A stretch of DNA of 64,000 nt. Source: Molanna angustata (taxonomy: Eukaryota; Arthropoda; Insecta; Trichoptera; Molannidae). The notes beneath the pieces were generated by a model that saw only the letters and a program-made list of their open reading frames with translations, did no database searches and was not told the DNA's origin. The stretch is taken from NCBI GenBank assembly GCA_963576475.1, contig OY754973.1, positions 14,463,142 to 14,527,141 of the forward strand, read 5' to 3'. The position numbers and the translations under genes are program-made. Of the stretch, positions 55,901 to 60,552 are shown one piece after another (within the stretch, counting starts at the first letter, position 1; every line of letters starts with the position of its first letter).

Positions 55901-58002
55901 ATTTGATATTTAAATTCAATTTATCTTTTTTTCATTTCAAAATATTAATTTAAATGTTTCGTGTCAAGAAGCCGTTTGATTTAATGCACTCACATTTATA
56001 ATAACTCAAATAAAACGAATTATTGCAATTTAATATAAGAGACCCGAACTAAATTAGTGTTATGAATATATTACATTTATCAAATTGTAACATGAGTATA
56101 ATTTAAATAGTTTGCAATACTTTATACGTAAAGATTTTTTTTATTTTGACAAATAGTTATTTATTATGTAATGAATAAATAGAAATGTTGCTAAGATTTC
56201 ATAATTACAACTCGATTATGTAGTTTTAATGGACTTAAGCTAGATTTTATTATATAATCCATTACTTAGGCCAACCCTCGTAACATAGTTAGTTTTCTTC
56301 ATAAATGTTTAATAGAAATAAGTAAGATGTAAACACTTAATTACAATATCAGCCTGTTTGACTCAATTCAAAACTCAAATTATATTTATTATAATAGTTG
56401 TCGAATTTCGAAACCAGCCCTGATGTTGTAATTTTGATAAAATGAAATGGTAAAACACAAAGACAATTTTCAATCAATTTGTGTATGAATACTTTGACTT
56501 TGAAACTCATCTCTATTTTCTTATTATGTATTTTTTTAAAAGAAATGGGATGAAATAAAGAAATAATACTCTTATAATTAACTGCCCTTCTTTATATAGA
56601 GTAAAATTAATAATAACATTTTTTCATCAATTTTCAATTTCCAGGGTCACGGTTCAAAAGCAGTCGATTTCTTCTCATTGAAAAAATCAATTTTAAACAC
56701 GCTGTTCCAAGCCTTGAAAGCCATAACCGGGGGTGTGACAATCCTGAAGGGACAGCTCATCAAGGGAGGTGGAGCCTTGGCTTCCGGTCTTGGCAAAGTG
56801 GTGTCAGTGAAAGGAGAGGCCATCACCAACCTTGGAAGAAGTATTGTGAATAGTGCCAGCTTATCGCCACCAAAGAAACACGCTCACATCAGCGTGCCAG
56901 TTCAAACTCATTCGCATAGTATTGCTATTCCAAGTGGTATGTATCAATATTAAACTATCGAAAGAAAATGTACCTATGTATATAAATTTATAATAATAGT
57001 TTTTTTTTTACAAAAAATGAATATGTCCTTGTTAAACAAGTACATATACATCTTCCTACGTTCCCTAAAAGAAGCAAATAAATGCTTGTGCTTAGTTATA
57101 CTCAAACATCTTGAAATATTTCGGCGTGCAAGGGAGCGGTTTTTTCACGTGATTTTTCTAGATATTTAGCGAGATCTATGTATACTTACACGTACATTTT
57201 TTTCTATAATGATCATTACAAATCAATATACCAAAAGTGCCTTGTTTAGATTTAAAGGGGGATTTTCGCCATGATCTCATTGTTTGACATAATATACAAT
57301 AATTTTCACACCAAGATCACATCAGCGAAGACTAGCAAGGGTCACAAATAGCTTTGTGGGACAGAGTATTAAACTGTTAAATGAACTGCCACCATCTTGT
57401 CGAAAAAAACTTATACAATCGACGAAATGCTAAAATGAAAGAGATTTCAATTAGCATGGATTATTTTTCTTTTTTTAATAATCTTAGGTACTTGGTTTAT
57501 TTTTTCATTTATGTATAATCGGTGACGACTCCGAGTGCTGTGTAAGGACGATAAACCAATGCAAATATACAAAATGTGACGCAACAATCCAAATAAGGAA
57601 AACATATCCAACTCAAACTAGTAAAATTATGTTTACTTTTTTATTAGTTTTGTAATACAATATGTCATGTCTCTCACTGAGTGTAAAAAGAGAGACCAGT
57701 GCCACATTCTTCTCTCTTGAAAAAAACTTTTTCTTTAAGAATATCTCGATGTGTTTTCAGGTCCTGCACACTCCAGCTACAGCGCGCCAAGTGCACCGTC
57801 TCACCACGAAATCCCATCGGCACCAGCATATTCCTATGAACCTCCACAGAACGCCATCTATGGACCTCCAGCTAAATACTCCTCACACTTAGAAGGTTGT
57901 ATACTATTTAAGACAATCTTGTCAAACTCTCACATTAAAAACACAAAAAGTAAAATGATAGGGTTAGGTAAATTCCAAAACAAATCTGGAGTAGATAGGT
58001 GA
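23357..58002 (+). CDS. Multi-exon secreted, furin-type-processed protein of unknown family (whole gene)
   Basis: Five exons join in frame (6+155+175+292+242 nt, 870 nt including the stop) into 289 residues if the last exon reads to the TGA at 58000-58002. All introns have GT/AG borders. In order: hydrophobic signal peptide (residues 1-16 or 17, MKVILCFVVLLGVASC); acidic pro-segment with the Glu-Ile-Ser-His-Met-Ser-Pro-Tyr-Glu stretch (about 31-39); basic site R54-T-K-R57 fitting the furin R-X-K/R-R rule; Ser/Gly-rich stretch (58-100); Lys/Gly/Leu/Val core (about 117-181); His/Pro/Ser/Tyr-rich tail (185-256). Exon 1 coding only Met-Lys is typical of insect secreted and cuticle protein genes. 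I do not recognise the family. Extracellular or cuticular function is inferred from the signal peptide and composition. The introns are full of mobile DNA. The C-terminal end is uncertain, because the last exon could splice onward. Confidence 0.82.
23555..23683. mobile_element. Small foldback MITE in intron 1
   Basis: Arms of about 48 bp: CGATATCGCTAAACG and GTATGGTATTTGACGTTTGT on the left are matched inversely by ACATACGTCAAATCCCATAC and AACGTTTGGCGATATCG on the right, with a loop of about 30 bp. It lies about 190 bp downstream of coding exon 1. Confidence 0.75.
24130..24575 (+). repeat. Unclassified dispersed repeat, copy 1
   Basis: It aligns with the inverse of 44275-44705 over about 430 bp (shared words on this strand include CCTCAAAAGATACGT, AGATTTTCATAC-inverse blocks, ACTATTCTTGCTATTTAAA and TAGTGTGCATATTTATGTAC). 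There is no ORF. Confidence 0.7.
24775..24895 (-). mobile_element. SINE type B fragment
   Basis: Inverse of the type B head: GGGAATCGAATCCAGGACCT, TTGGCTCTGGAGTCAGATAT and CCACGAATGCTGAC, with CTCACAAATCCAGTCTGAAA to the left. The 3' body is missing. Confidence 0.7.
25565..25690 (-). repeat. Unclassified dispersed repeat, partial copy
   Basis: TTCACCTTCCATTCTGA, TTTAGGTGAGACGGGGACTG and TTGTTGGGATATACGTACGT are the inverse of parts of 5140-5240. Confidence 0.45.
25985..26395 (-). mobile_element. LINE C-terminal fragment with Cys-rich tail
   Basis: The minus strand reads VWSRQLGEFNLPRVWKERWN, then LNKHIIQDPNERVPGNFPQ, KVWIQQNRIHTGHG, a TGA in place of Arg, CNYQMWKRDSPECVCGARSQ, TIQYLVEKCPVRRYEGD and RATPEA. 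The TGHG.CNY...W...SP.C.CG..qT..H...CP order is the well-known terminal region of several insect non-LTR retrotransposons. Confidence 0.78.
26700..26885 (-). repeat. Unclassified dispersed repeat, copy 2
   Basis: GAGGTTCACCACCCATTCT, GTGAGACG and TGTCGCTAGTTATCCCACAT-TGTGGGATAT are the inverse of 5080-5240. Confidence 0.55.
27453..27600 (+). repeat. Tandem repeat, period about 45 bp
   Basis: Three units are built on CTGCCACAGACCGC, CTTCTAT-AAGAC and CTCATTTTATGTATTGTT. The third unit is longer by an internal duplication (GTAGACCGCATTTTATAAAG). A single related unit lies inverted at 54565-54605. Both sites are next to a GGTCCC-GGC-AAACGAA/CATTCG block. Confidence 0.75.
27601..29120. other. 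AT-rich intronic DNA, nothing recognised
   Basis: There is a possible loose periodicity of about 70-90 bp at 28010-28360 (AAAATAATGTGTG...CTTGTA-AGC-GAATCT-TACC), probably an old tandem array. No gene is seen. Confidence 0.4.
29131..29155 (+). mobile_element. 3'-terminal scrap of the jockey-like LINE
   Basis: CCTTGGGTTAGTGAGGAG plus flanking bases (24 identical) is the exact 3' end of the LINE at 1357-1380. It is an extremely 5'-truncated copy. Confidence 0.7.
29195..29345 (-). mobile_element. SINE type A, truncated copy
   Basis: Inverse of type A: CTTGCACCCTGCGCAAGT, TTCTTCCAACTAACCAGTG, CCAGCCCAGAGAAGCAATAT, GGGAATCGAACCCAGGACG and CGAACGGCTTACCAAA. The A-box side is lost. Confidence 0.78.
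29385..29560 (-). mobile_element. SINE type A, second copy in the same orientation
   Basis: GCAATTTATTTCAACTAACC, AGTGTTTCAA, GGGAATCGAACCCAAGAA, CAAACGGCTTACCAATTGTG and CCACGGCACAG. It lies directly after the first copy, giving a tail-to-head pair. Confidence 0.78.
29561..31520. other. AT-rich intronic DNA, nothing recognised
   Basis: No exon, RNA gene or TE terminus is recognised. Confidence 0.4.
31522..31735 (+). mobile_element. SINE type A, near full length
   Basis: Head GACACAGTTGGTAAGCCGTT, B box GGGTTCGATCCCAGTAGAGG, body TTCATTTCTCACGCTAATGT and TTGCTTCTCTGGGCTGGAAG, then GGTTGGTTGGAAGAAATTGC and CTTGCGCAGGGTGCAAGGAA, ending in a TTTATTTATTT tail. The GGAAGAAATTGCC-GGCAATAA block is shared with the 3' UTR of the CR1-like LINEs at 11556 and 19680. 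Confidence 0.85.
31736..35212. other. AT-rich intronic DNA, nothing recognised
   Basis: A (TA)n run lies at 33277-33296. The open frames on either strand are AT-driven and lack motifs. Confidence 0.4.
35213..35452 (+). mobile_element. SINE type B, full length
   Basis: Nearly identical to 9333-9556: head CGTCGGCCTTCGTAGCTCAG, B box GGTTCGATTCCCGGTGGAGA, body GTGTTTTCAGTCTAGATCTG and GAATGTGGCAACTTGTTATT, tail AAATAAATAAATTGG. Confidence 0.87.
36048..36076. other. Short perfect-stem hairpin
   Basis: ACTCTCCACTAT and ATAGTGTGGAGAGT form an inverted repeat around TCC. It is not obviously part of a known element. Confidence 0.5.
36598..36700 (+). mobile_element. SINE type D (tRNA-like head)
   Basis: GGTCGGTGGCAAAGCGGCTA, CTGGTTTAGTAATCCAG and GGGTTCAAATCTCGCCTCGA form an A-box and B-box tRNA-like unit with an AGT anticodon loop. 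Stem mismatches (acceptor position 7-66, T-stem 49-65, anticodon 31-39) and a T-rich 3' flank argue for a SINE head or tRNA pseudogene. A similar head is at 59935-59998. Confidence 0.55.
36757..36845 (-). mobile_element. SINE type B, 3' fragment
   Basis: GCTTCTCGGGCAACTAACAG and CATGCACCAAATAACAAATC-GGCACATTATGGAGAATT are the inverse of the type B body. The tRNA head is missing. Confidence 0.65.
36895..37200. mobile_element. Two abutting RTE-like LINE scraps in opposite orientation
   Basis: 36905-37010 (+) reads WFGHIEIMSDDRLTKKYIR with a frame slip. At 37025-37190 the inverse strand gives the 3' end of the same family (CATACATACCATCACGCAAT, GTCCCTATCGGGGTAAGCAG, CATGCTCGTCGATTGTT). The head-to-head arrangement joins at a CATA microsatellite. 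Confidence 0.65.
37205..37330 (-). mobile_element. CR1-like LINE/SINE 3'-end fragment
   Basis: GGCGGACTTATTGCC and GTAGGCAATTTCTACCATTT are the inverse of the GGAAGAAATTGCC...GGCAATAAG-CC-GCC tail. Confidence 0.6.
37430..37560 (+). mobile_element. RTE-like LINE C-terminal fragment
   Basis: RRACMRRCMDVNEARNVCQE and RGVWRSVTYPTYP are the end of the NNRRACM...DV.EAR.VC..R..WRSV...YP tail. The frame is open to the stop, but the unit is truncated on the left. Confidence 0.72.
37580..37706 (-). mobile_element. SINE type B, 5' half
   Basis: GTGTCTCCACCGGGAATCGA, CGCGGGACCTTTCG, AGATACCTAACCAACCGAGC and CATGAAGCCCGAC are the inverse of the type B head. Confidence 0.75.
37786..38085. mobile_element. 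Compound inverted-repeat MITE (three arms)
   Basis: Termini are GGGGGG-CAA-TCTGGTC and the inverse GAC-TTGCCCCCC. The arm GTCCGACCGGCGAAATCAAA, ACCCTAGTGATTA-CCATATC, ATGGATATAATTAT occurs twice in direct orientation (near 37800 and 37916) and once inverted (to 38085). It looks like one foldback unit with an extra half unit inserted at its left end. Relatives are at 47150-47295 and 54350-54475. Confidence 0.8.
38086..38830. other. AT-rich intronic DNA, nothing recognised
   Basis: Only a short GTATGTAT run near 38200. No gene is seen. Confidence 0.4.
38835..39030 (-). mobile_element. RTE-like LINE C-terminal fragment
   Basis: ACATACCATCGCGTCATGTC and CCTCACGGGGTAGACAGAGA are the inverted 3' end. 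The coding part reads MMAQPCE, DFLKD, SNERRTCTKR and MWLSVYPV with several slips. Confidence 0.68.
39390..39490 (+). mobile_element. SINE type A, 3' fragment
   Basis: TTGCTTCTCTGAACTGGAAA, CACTGGTAAGTCGGAGGAAA, CTGCCTCTTGGCA and ACTCGCAACTTACACCGGGT-GTAAGGAAGTGTT match the type A body and tail. Confidence 0.7.
39587..39792. mobile_element. GC-rich MITE with imperfect inverted termini
   Basis: GGCTACCGTCCACATATGCG-CAG and the inverse of CTGCGCCTCTGTGGGCACTA-GCTC form about 25-bp inverted ends. The interior is CpG-rich (GATGCGCGCGCTCCGTACGA), unlike the surroundings. Its class is uncertain. Confidence 0.6.
39800..40905. other. AT-rich intronic DNA with a possible tRNA-like scrap
   Basis: Near 40300-40360 GGAATCGAACTC and ATTATGCCACGACGG resemble an inverted, decayed tRNA-derived SINE head. 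Nothing else is recognised. Confidence 0.35.
40908..41307. mobile_element. Nested LINE remains: inverted 3' end next to a plus-strand C-terminal fragment
   Basis: CTTCTTCTTCACCCTGGCTA and TTTCTTCCCATTACTTGG at 40908-40945 are the inverse of the tail at 45683-45715. From 40942 the plus strand reads MEKLRVTQRAKKNVEYLYEW, VADVARRIAEFKWSWAGRIS, RMSDDRW and VMDWRPRTGSRSVERPQT, then in another frame EIVRRMAQDRDQWKSK. This is an RTE-like C-terminus with one frameshift near 41160. Confidence 0.72.
41308..41442. mobile_element. Foldback MITE inserted among LINE remains
   Basis: Arms are GGTTTCAGACCAAAGGCTAA, TTAGCTTGGCTCGCATGGCT-GAGG, and the inverse of TCTCAGTTATGCGAGCTACT, TAACATAGCTTTTGGTCTGC-AACC. 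The loop is about 38 bp. Confidence 0.65.
41443..41640 (-). mobile_element. LINE C-terminal fragment (sixth type)
   Basis: The minus strand reads MLESRLTLYGHVIRRPEDNI, MEIQVQARRPGRPLTTWHST and VRRELRETDLREGDAHERKA. The YGHViRRP.dn....al.I...rRPGRPp.TW...ikkdLre tail is the same family as 45290-45715. Its last codons run into the foldback element. Confidence 0.78.
41875..42556. mobile_element. TTAA-flanked palindromic MITE (piggyBac-like), copy 2
   Basis: The 682-bp element has TTAA on both sides (41871-41874 and 42557-42560). The left end GACTGCTGCCAACATACCTA matches the right end GGTGGCAGCAGTCAACCTC in inverse with small changes. The centre is an almost perfect palindrome (ATTAATGCTTCAGG...CCTGATGCGTTAAT). 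The central loop is inverted relative to copy 1 at 8604-9287. Confidence 0.85.
42561..44270. other. AT-rich intronic DNA, nothing recognised
   Basis: No exon, RNA gene or TE terminus is recognised. Confidence 0.4.
44275..44705 (-). repeat. Unclassified dispersed repeat, copy 2 (inverse of 24130-24575)
   Basis: ACAAATATGCACACTAAATT, AAATAGCAAGAATAGTAATT, AGATTTTCATA and AAGACGTATCTTTTGAGG match the inverse of copy 1. No ORF. Confidence 0.7.
45287..45715 (+). mobile_element. LINE C-terminal fragment (sixth type), nonsense codon and deletion
   Basis: The plus strand reads MRVKGQVYKTETPKRDARDG, LTKFDKVRNVHVHGSFKVAP, IDEKIVEIRLR, TGA in place of Trp (45479-45481), YGHILRRPTDNMINKALDI, PARRPGRPPATWLSSIKKH, LREREL and RVWRNKIRRADPK. 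It ends at TAAATGGGATAAAGGCTAGG and a GAAGAAGAAGAA tail. The segment after VYKT, where an intact element has the LYGsECW region, is compressed, suggesting a deletion. Confidence 0.83.
45716..46310. other. AT-rich intronic DNA, nothing recognised
   Basis: No TE terminus or exon-like composition is seen. Confidence 0.4.
46316..46931 (+). repeat. Dispersed repeat ending in a CA microsatellite, copy 2
   Basis: Matches 3085-3652 in the same orientation, with the microsatellite expanded to about 79 bp (46853-46931). Poly(Thr-His) open frames here are artefacts of the CA tract. Confidence 0.82.
47150..47295. mobile_element. Inverted-repeat MITE, relative of 37786-38085
   Basis: GGGGAGCAAGTC and the inverse of ACTTGCCCCCCT bound ATCAAAACCCTCATGA-type arms around a loop (TTATCATACAGAG...AATATATTAAG). 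The size is 146 bp. Confidence 0.72.
47296..48056. other. AT-rich intronic DNA, nothing recognised
   Basis: No feature can be supported. Confidence 0.4.
48152..48934. mobile_element. 783-bp element with about 127-bp terminal inverted repeats
   Basis: The left repeat (48152-48278) starts CGTATTTACCTTTCCGTGTT and the right (48808-48934) is its inverse, with about 8 mismatches in 127. The element sits in a SINE with a 10-base apparent target duplication (one extra C at the right junction). Long inverted repeats with 9-11 bp duplication fit Mutator-like (MULE) elements best, but no transposase is present and the TIR sequence is not one I recognise. The interior carries a small Cys-rich ORF (48413-48604). 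Confidence 0.82.
48413..48604 (+). CDS. Small Cys-rich ORF inside the long-TIR element (63 codons), hypothetical
   Basis: From ATG at 48413 the product starts MFESLSNMELKIGILDNFKI and contains YQCKTRCSIYCEGNYDAKC, i.e. Cys spacing C-x3-C-x3-C-x7-C, and ends in Lys-rich sequence. The frame is open upstream to a good acceptor-like site (TTTGTATTTTGTTCACAG ending at 48400), so it could be a captured exon. It lies exactly in the unique centre between the inverted repeats. The family is unknown and expression is not shown. Confidence 0.4.
   Translation: MFESLSNMELKIGILDNFKIVNYEGDKDNYQCKTRCSIYCEGNYDAKCDYFIKKIMSTNLIKK
49290..49390 (+). mobile_element. SINE type A, diverged fragment just upstream of exon 2
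   Basis: CCCAGCAGAGGGGAAATTTA, TTTCTCACGAAATTTATGCT, TCTCTGGGCTGATAACACTG and GTTAGTTCGAAGGAATGGCC. It lies about 145 bases before the exon 2 acceptor. Confidence 0.68.
49534..49688 (+). CDS. Coding exon 2 (signal peptide, pro-segment)
   Basis: The acceptor TTTATTTCTTCCAG ends at 49533 and the donor GTAATCG starts at 49689. The 155 nt code residues 3-53 and two bases of codon 54. The sequence contains the rest of the signal peptide, two Tyr after the predicted cleavage, an acidic Leu/Glu-rich pro-segment and the start of the basic cleavage site. The next exon supplies the third base of the Arg codon. Codon use is balanced and GC is well above the flanking intron DNA. Confidence 0.85.
49689..50842. 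other. Intron 2 (1154 bp)
   Basis: AT-rich; no TE terminus recognised. Confidence 0.7.
50843..51017 (+). CDS. Coding exon 3 (furin site and Ser/Gly-rich segment)
   Basis: The acceptor TATTTTTTGTAG ends at 50842 and the donor GTAAGTCTC starts at 51018. The 175 nt finish codon 54 and code to residue 112 in phase 0. The exon begins with the R-T-K-R cleavage motif followed by Ser-Gly-Ser-Gly. The middle is rich in Ser, Gly and Ala with spaced hydrophobics (SISSGIGSKIGFISQASAGA), and the end is acidic and Tyr-rich (GHDEHQGYEYSAPS). Confidence 0.87.
51078..51332 (-). mobile_element. SINE type B, full length, in intron 3
   Basis: The tail is inverted to TTTATTTATTTATTTATTTT at 51078-51105. Body and head are read on the minus strand (CGAGAATCAATA end; GGTTCTATTCCCGGTGGAGA B box with one change; GCCTTCGTGGCTCAGTTGGT). 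The head end has a short GGCCGAC duplication (GCCGACAAGGCCGAC). Confidence 0.85.
51700..51905 (-). mobile_element. SINE type A, full length, in intron 3
   Basis: Minus strand: GCCGTGGCACAGTTGATAAG, CCGTTTGGTTTCTGTGCGGG, B box GGGTTCGATTCCCAGCAGAG, TTCATTTCTCACGCAAATAT, TTGCTTCTCTGGGCTGGAAA, GATGGAAGAAATTGCCATAC and ACTCGCCACTTGCGCAGG. It is the best-preserved type A copy in the window. Confidence 0.85.
52010..52115 (+). mobile_element. CR1-like LINE 3'-end fragment
   Basis: GATTGGTTGGAAGATATTGC, TAATGCTAATAAGCCCGCCA and TGTACTGTGTACAAAATG match the 3' UTR ends at 11600-11690 and 19670-19750. Confidence 0.65.
52120..53045. other. AT-rich intron 3 DNA, nothing recognised
   Basis: No feature can be supported. 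Confidence 0.4.
53049..53368. mobile_element. MITE with about 60-bp inverted termini, in intron 3
   Basis: The left end TCTGGCACCTGGGAGTGGTT, GCGTTTACCAGTACGCATCC, TAGGTGAAAATCGCA is matched inversely by TGCAATTTTCACCTGTAAAG, GGATGCACACTGGTAAACAC, AACCACTCTCAAGTGCCAGA on the right. The element is 320 bp and has no ORF with motifs. A target duplication is not clear. Confidence 0.78.
53369..54349. other. AT-rich intron 3 DNA, nothing recognised
   Basis: A 70-codon open frame at 53853-54065 has no recognisable motif. Confidence 0.4.
54350..54475. mobile_element. Partial relative of the GGGGGCAAG MITE family
   Basis: GGGGGCAAGACTGGCGAAAC, GGTGAAATCTAAAGCCTCAT and GATTACCCATAACATGGATA match the left arm of 37786-38085. 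The right arm is missing. Confidence 0.6.
54560..54610 (-). repeat. Single inverted unit related to the 27453-27600 tandem array
   Basis: ATAATGAGGTCTGTGGCAGA-ACAG and GGGACCATTCG are the inverse of the unit and its left flank at 27431-27480. Confidence 0.6.
54611..56644. other. AT-rich intron 3 DNA, nothing recognised
   Basis: No exon-like composition or TE terminus is seen up to the exon 4 acceptor. Confidence 0.4.
56645..56936 (+). CDS. Coding exon 4 (Lys/Gly-rich core domain)
   Basis: The acceptor TCAATTTCCAG ends at 56644 and the donor GTATGT starts at 56937. The 292 nt code residues 113-209 and one base of codon 210. The core (about 117-181) looks conserved and structured: it alternates small/hydrophobic and Lys/Gly positions, with segments such as FQALKAITGG, LKGQLIKGGG and SVKGEAITNLGRSIV. 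The repeated K-G-x-(L/A)-I spacing suggests internal repetition of about 24 residues (LKGQLIKG and VKGEAITN). A His/Ser/Pro-rich linker ends the exon (KKHAHISVPVQTHSHSI). Confidence 0.88.
57010..57095 (-). mobile_element. SINE type C, tail half, in intron 4
   Basis: AATATGTCCTTGTTAAACAA, GTACATATACATCTTCCTAC, GTTCCCTAAAAGAAGC and AAATGCTTGTGCT match 2485-2575. The tRNA head is absent. Confidence 0.72.
57761..58002 (+). CDS. Coding exon 5 (Pro/Tyr/Ser-rich tail; end uncertain)
   Basis: The acceptor GATGTGTTTTCAG ends at 57760 and completes codon 210 in the right phase. The exon codes a Pro/Ser/Tyr/His-rich tail (for example SAPSAPSHHEIPSAPAYSYE, then YGPPAKYSSH) of a composition common in insect cuticular or extracellular proteins. 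Composition is typical of coding sequence up to Leu-Glu-Gly near 57897. After that the reading frame becomes Lys/Asn/Ile-rich and intron-like until the TGA at 58000-58002. A weak donor GTTGTA at 57896 or GTAAAA at 57951 could therefore end the exon and splice to exons not identified here. If the TGA is real, AATAAA at 58307-58312 is a possible poly(A) signal. Confidence 0.65.
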
Positions 58003-59628
58003 TGACCAACGTAAAATGATTCTTTGTAAGTAGAATGCTATAGATAAAATTTTGTAAAAAAATTGTTTCTTAAATTTAAACATTTTCATGCGCTTGAAAA
58101 GTGGAAAAATCATCAGTATTTCTGTACGTTATCTGTTATTTGATCTATTGTACTTTATCGCTGTTAATTGTATCGAATTGATAGGGAAAATATTAATATT
58201 TCTATTCTACTATGCGTAGAAAACCGAAGCAAATCCAGAAAGAATTTTATCACAAAACCAAATTCTGTTTGAAATACTATTTTAACAATACCAAATCGGT
58301 TTGAAAAATAAATATAGTGCCTTTACTAGAGAATATGACTACTTTTATCTAGCGAAAGGTCATGCTTTAAGTTATTTAAATACATTATGTAATCCATTTT
58401 CTTTGAATATTGGATGTATAGTTTTGAAAGAAAAACCACTTCACTAATGAAGTTGATAATAGAATCTAGTTAGTCAGCTATTTTTATACCGATCAAATAA
58501 TCCTCATGATTGCAAATATACAACATGTAGGTACACCTATGTACTACCACTTTCGTTAATTCCATATTAAAAAACGTATACTTACGACCAATAAAAGGTT
58601 CTATAATATTTAAATGCAATTCATAATTGATAGAAATTTTAACTCAAAATGATAATGATATCTCTGAGATTATTTTCTATTTCATCAGACCGGTTCTAGG
58701 AACTGGATGCCCGATTCTGGTAAACAAAATAAATAAAGGCAAATTAGCTGGCACTCGATGTTGTTTTCTGAAAATAAGAAATAAAATGTATGTCAGTGAG
58801 GTGAGACCGATGAAAGTGAGGTGATGTCAACGTCCTTCTGCCGCACATTACATTACCTACACCTGGTGCTGCATTTCTTTTACTTTGAGGAAATTTCATT
58901 TCGTGACGTTTGTTTGTGTACATTTTACACGAATAACATTTTTTTAAACAGCAATAGCACGACGCATAGTGACATTTTGCCAACACGTAGAAAATATCAC
59001 CGATGATGGTAGGAATGAGCAATGTTATTTTGATACGAATTTGGAAATAAAAAAGTGTGATTCTGAAACGATAAACAATGATCAACTTTTGACATTATCA
59101 CAATACAAAATGGCGTTTATGGTTTATATGGAATGTACTATTGGATGACAATTGATTTGGCAAACAATTACAACAATTGTTAATGTTTTCATTTCAATAC
59201 AATTTTAGAATTTTCATAATAACCACCAATATTATATAAAAAATTTGTTTTGTTAAATAAAACACGACGAACATTATTGGTAAAACTTCATTATAAAATA
59301 GAAATGAAAACACACTTGTTTTAATTTCAATAGTAATAATGTATAGGCACTCTGACGATTATATTTTACCGACCGATACCGATTTAAAAACAATCGGTCA
59401 TAAGTCCCACTATAAGTCAATGAATGACGCTAACTAGGATCGGTCATCCAACTTTAGAGTGTGACAAGAAAAGAATTACTAAAAAATATATGATGCTGTA
59501 AATTTAAATAGTTTGTAACGTATTTTTCCGTATTGTAACGTATTGACAAAAAAAAACTAGAAAACGAAACAGATTGTACAGATCCAATAAGTTGTTCCTA
59601 GTCCTTGACTTTTCAAAGTTAACTCTTA
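58003..59628. other. AT-rich DNA right of the last recognised exon
   Basis: Contains AATAAA at 58307-58312 and, at about 59345-59465, an isolated GC-richer block (ACCGACCGATACCGAT, AATCGGTCATAAGTCCCACT, AGGATCGGTCATCC) with short inverted ACTCTGA/TTAGAGTG words that may be a small MITE. No further exon is recognised. Confidence 0.4.
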
Positions 59629-60457
59629 GGGCCAGTCTTATAAACGAAAGACCAAATATTCGTAAGTATGTTTACAATTTACTAACGGATGGATGTTCCT
59701 AAGTAGATATTACTATCGGCGGTATTATAGAACTATTTTAACTGTCCGTTTATTTGACAGTTACAGTCTAATTAGACTACAATGGATTTTCAATAGATTT
59801 GTAATGGACGATAGTGGATTGTAATGGATAAAGCGGCGCTGTCATTGCAATATATAAACAGAGAGTGTTTAATTTTTTTGCGTACTTCAAACAATATCAA
59901 AAATTATAAAAATTGTGATAATCCTTTATTATTTAGCTAGCGCGCTGGATTAGTAATTCAGTGGACGCGGGTTCGTTCAAATCTCGTCTCAACTGACATT
60001 CTTTTTTTTTAAATAAAAAAAAAATAATTAATATAAAATAAAACGAAATTCAGTGTTATCAATGTCATGTTGAAATAATAAAATATTTGGTCAAACACAA
60101 ACTTGTAATCAAATTCGTTTTGGTTATTTAAAATCACTGTCGGACGACATTTTTTACTGAAAAAAAAGCATTTCAATATAAAAATCCAAAAAAATATAAA
60201 ACAGTATATTTCAAAATATTCGTTATATTGAAAATGTACCGCAACATAAAAAAAACAAGTGTGGTAAAACTCAATCCTTCCATAACTTATCGTTAACGAA
60301 CGCTTAATCGGTGGTCCGACCTTCGGTAAAGGCTATCGGTAAAATTTTACTAAAATTTAACTAACGGATTGTTATAAGACGAAATATAGAGCATTTGTAT
60401 CAAATTTCGGTTTATTTGGTCTGAAATCTAACTAACGGACGTTTATAAGACCGGCCC
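59629..60457. mobile_element. TTA-flanked MITE, copy 1 (Harbinger-like), with a tRNA-like insert
   Basis: The 829-bp element has ends GGGCCAGTCTTATAAACG and CGTTTATAAGACCGGCCC. The left flank is TTA (59626-59628); the right flank is TAG, probably mutated. Near 59935-59998 it carries a tRNA-like stretch (GCGCGCTGGATTAGTAATTC, GGGTTCGTTCAAATCTCGTC) where copy 2 has an unrelated AT-rich stretch. TTA duplication and GGGCC termini are those of PIF/Harbinger-type MITEs. Confidence 0.8.
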
Positions 60458-60552
60458 TAGATATCTTTCGTAGGTATATACTTGATGATAGCTCGTAACG
60501 TAGTAAAATCAAGTCAATTGCAATAAATGACAGAGATTATATTGTTCTCTTA

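Noticed and set aside
58627..58824. 65-codon ORF as a possible sixth exon
   Set aside because: No acceptor in the right phase, no composition like exons 4-5 and no motif.
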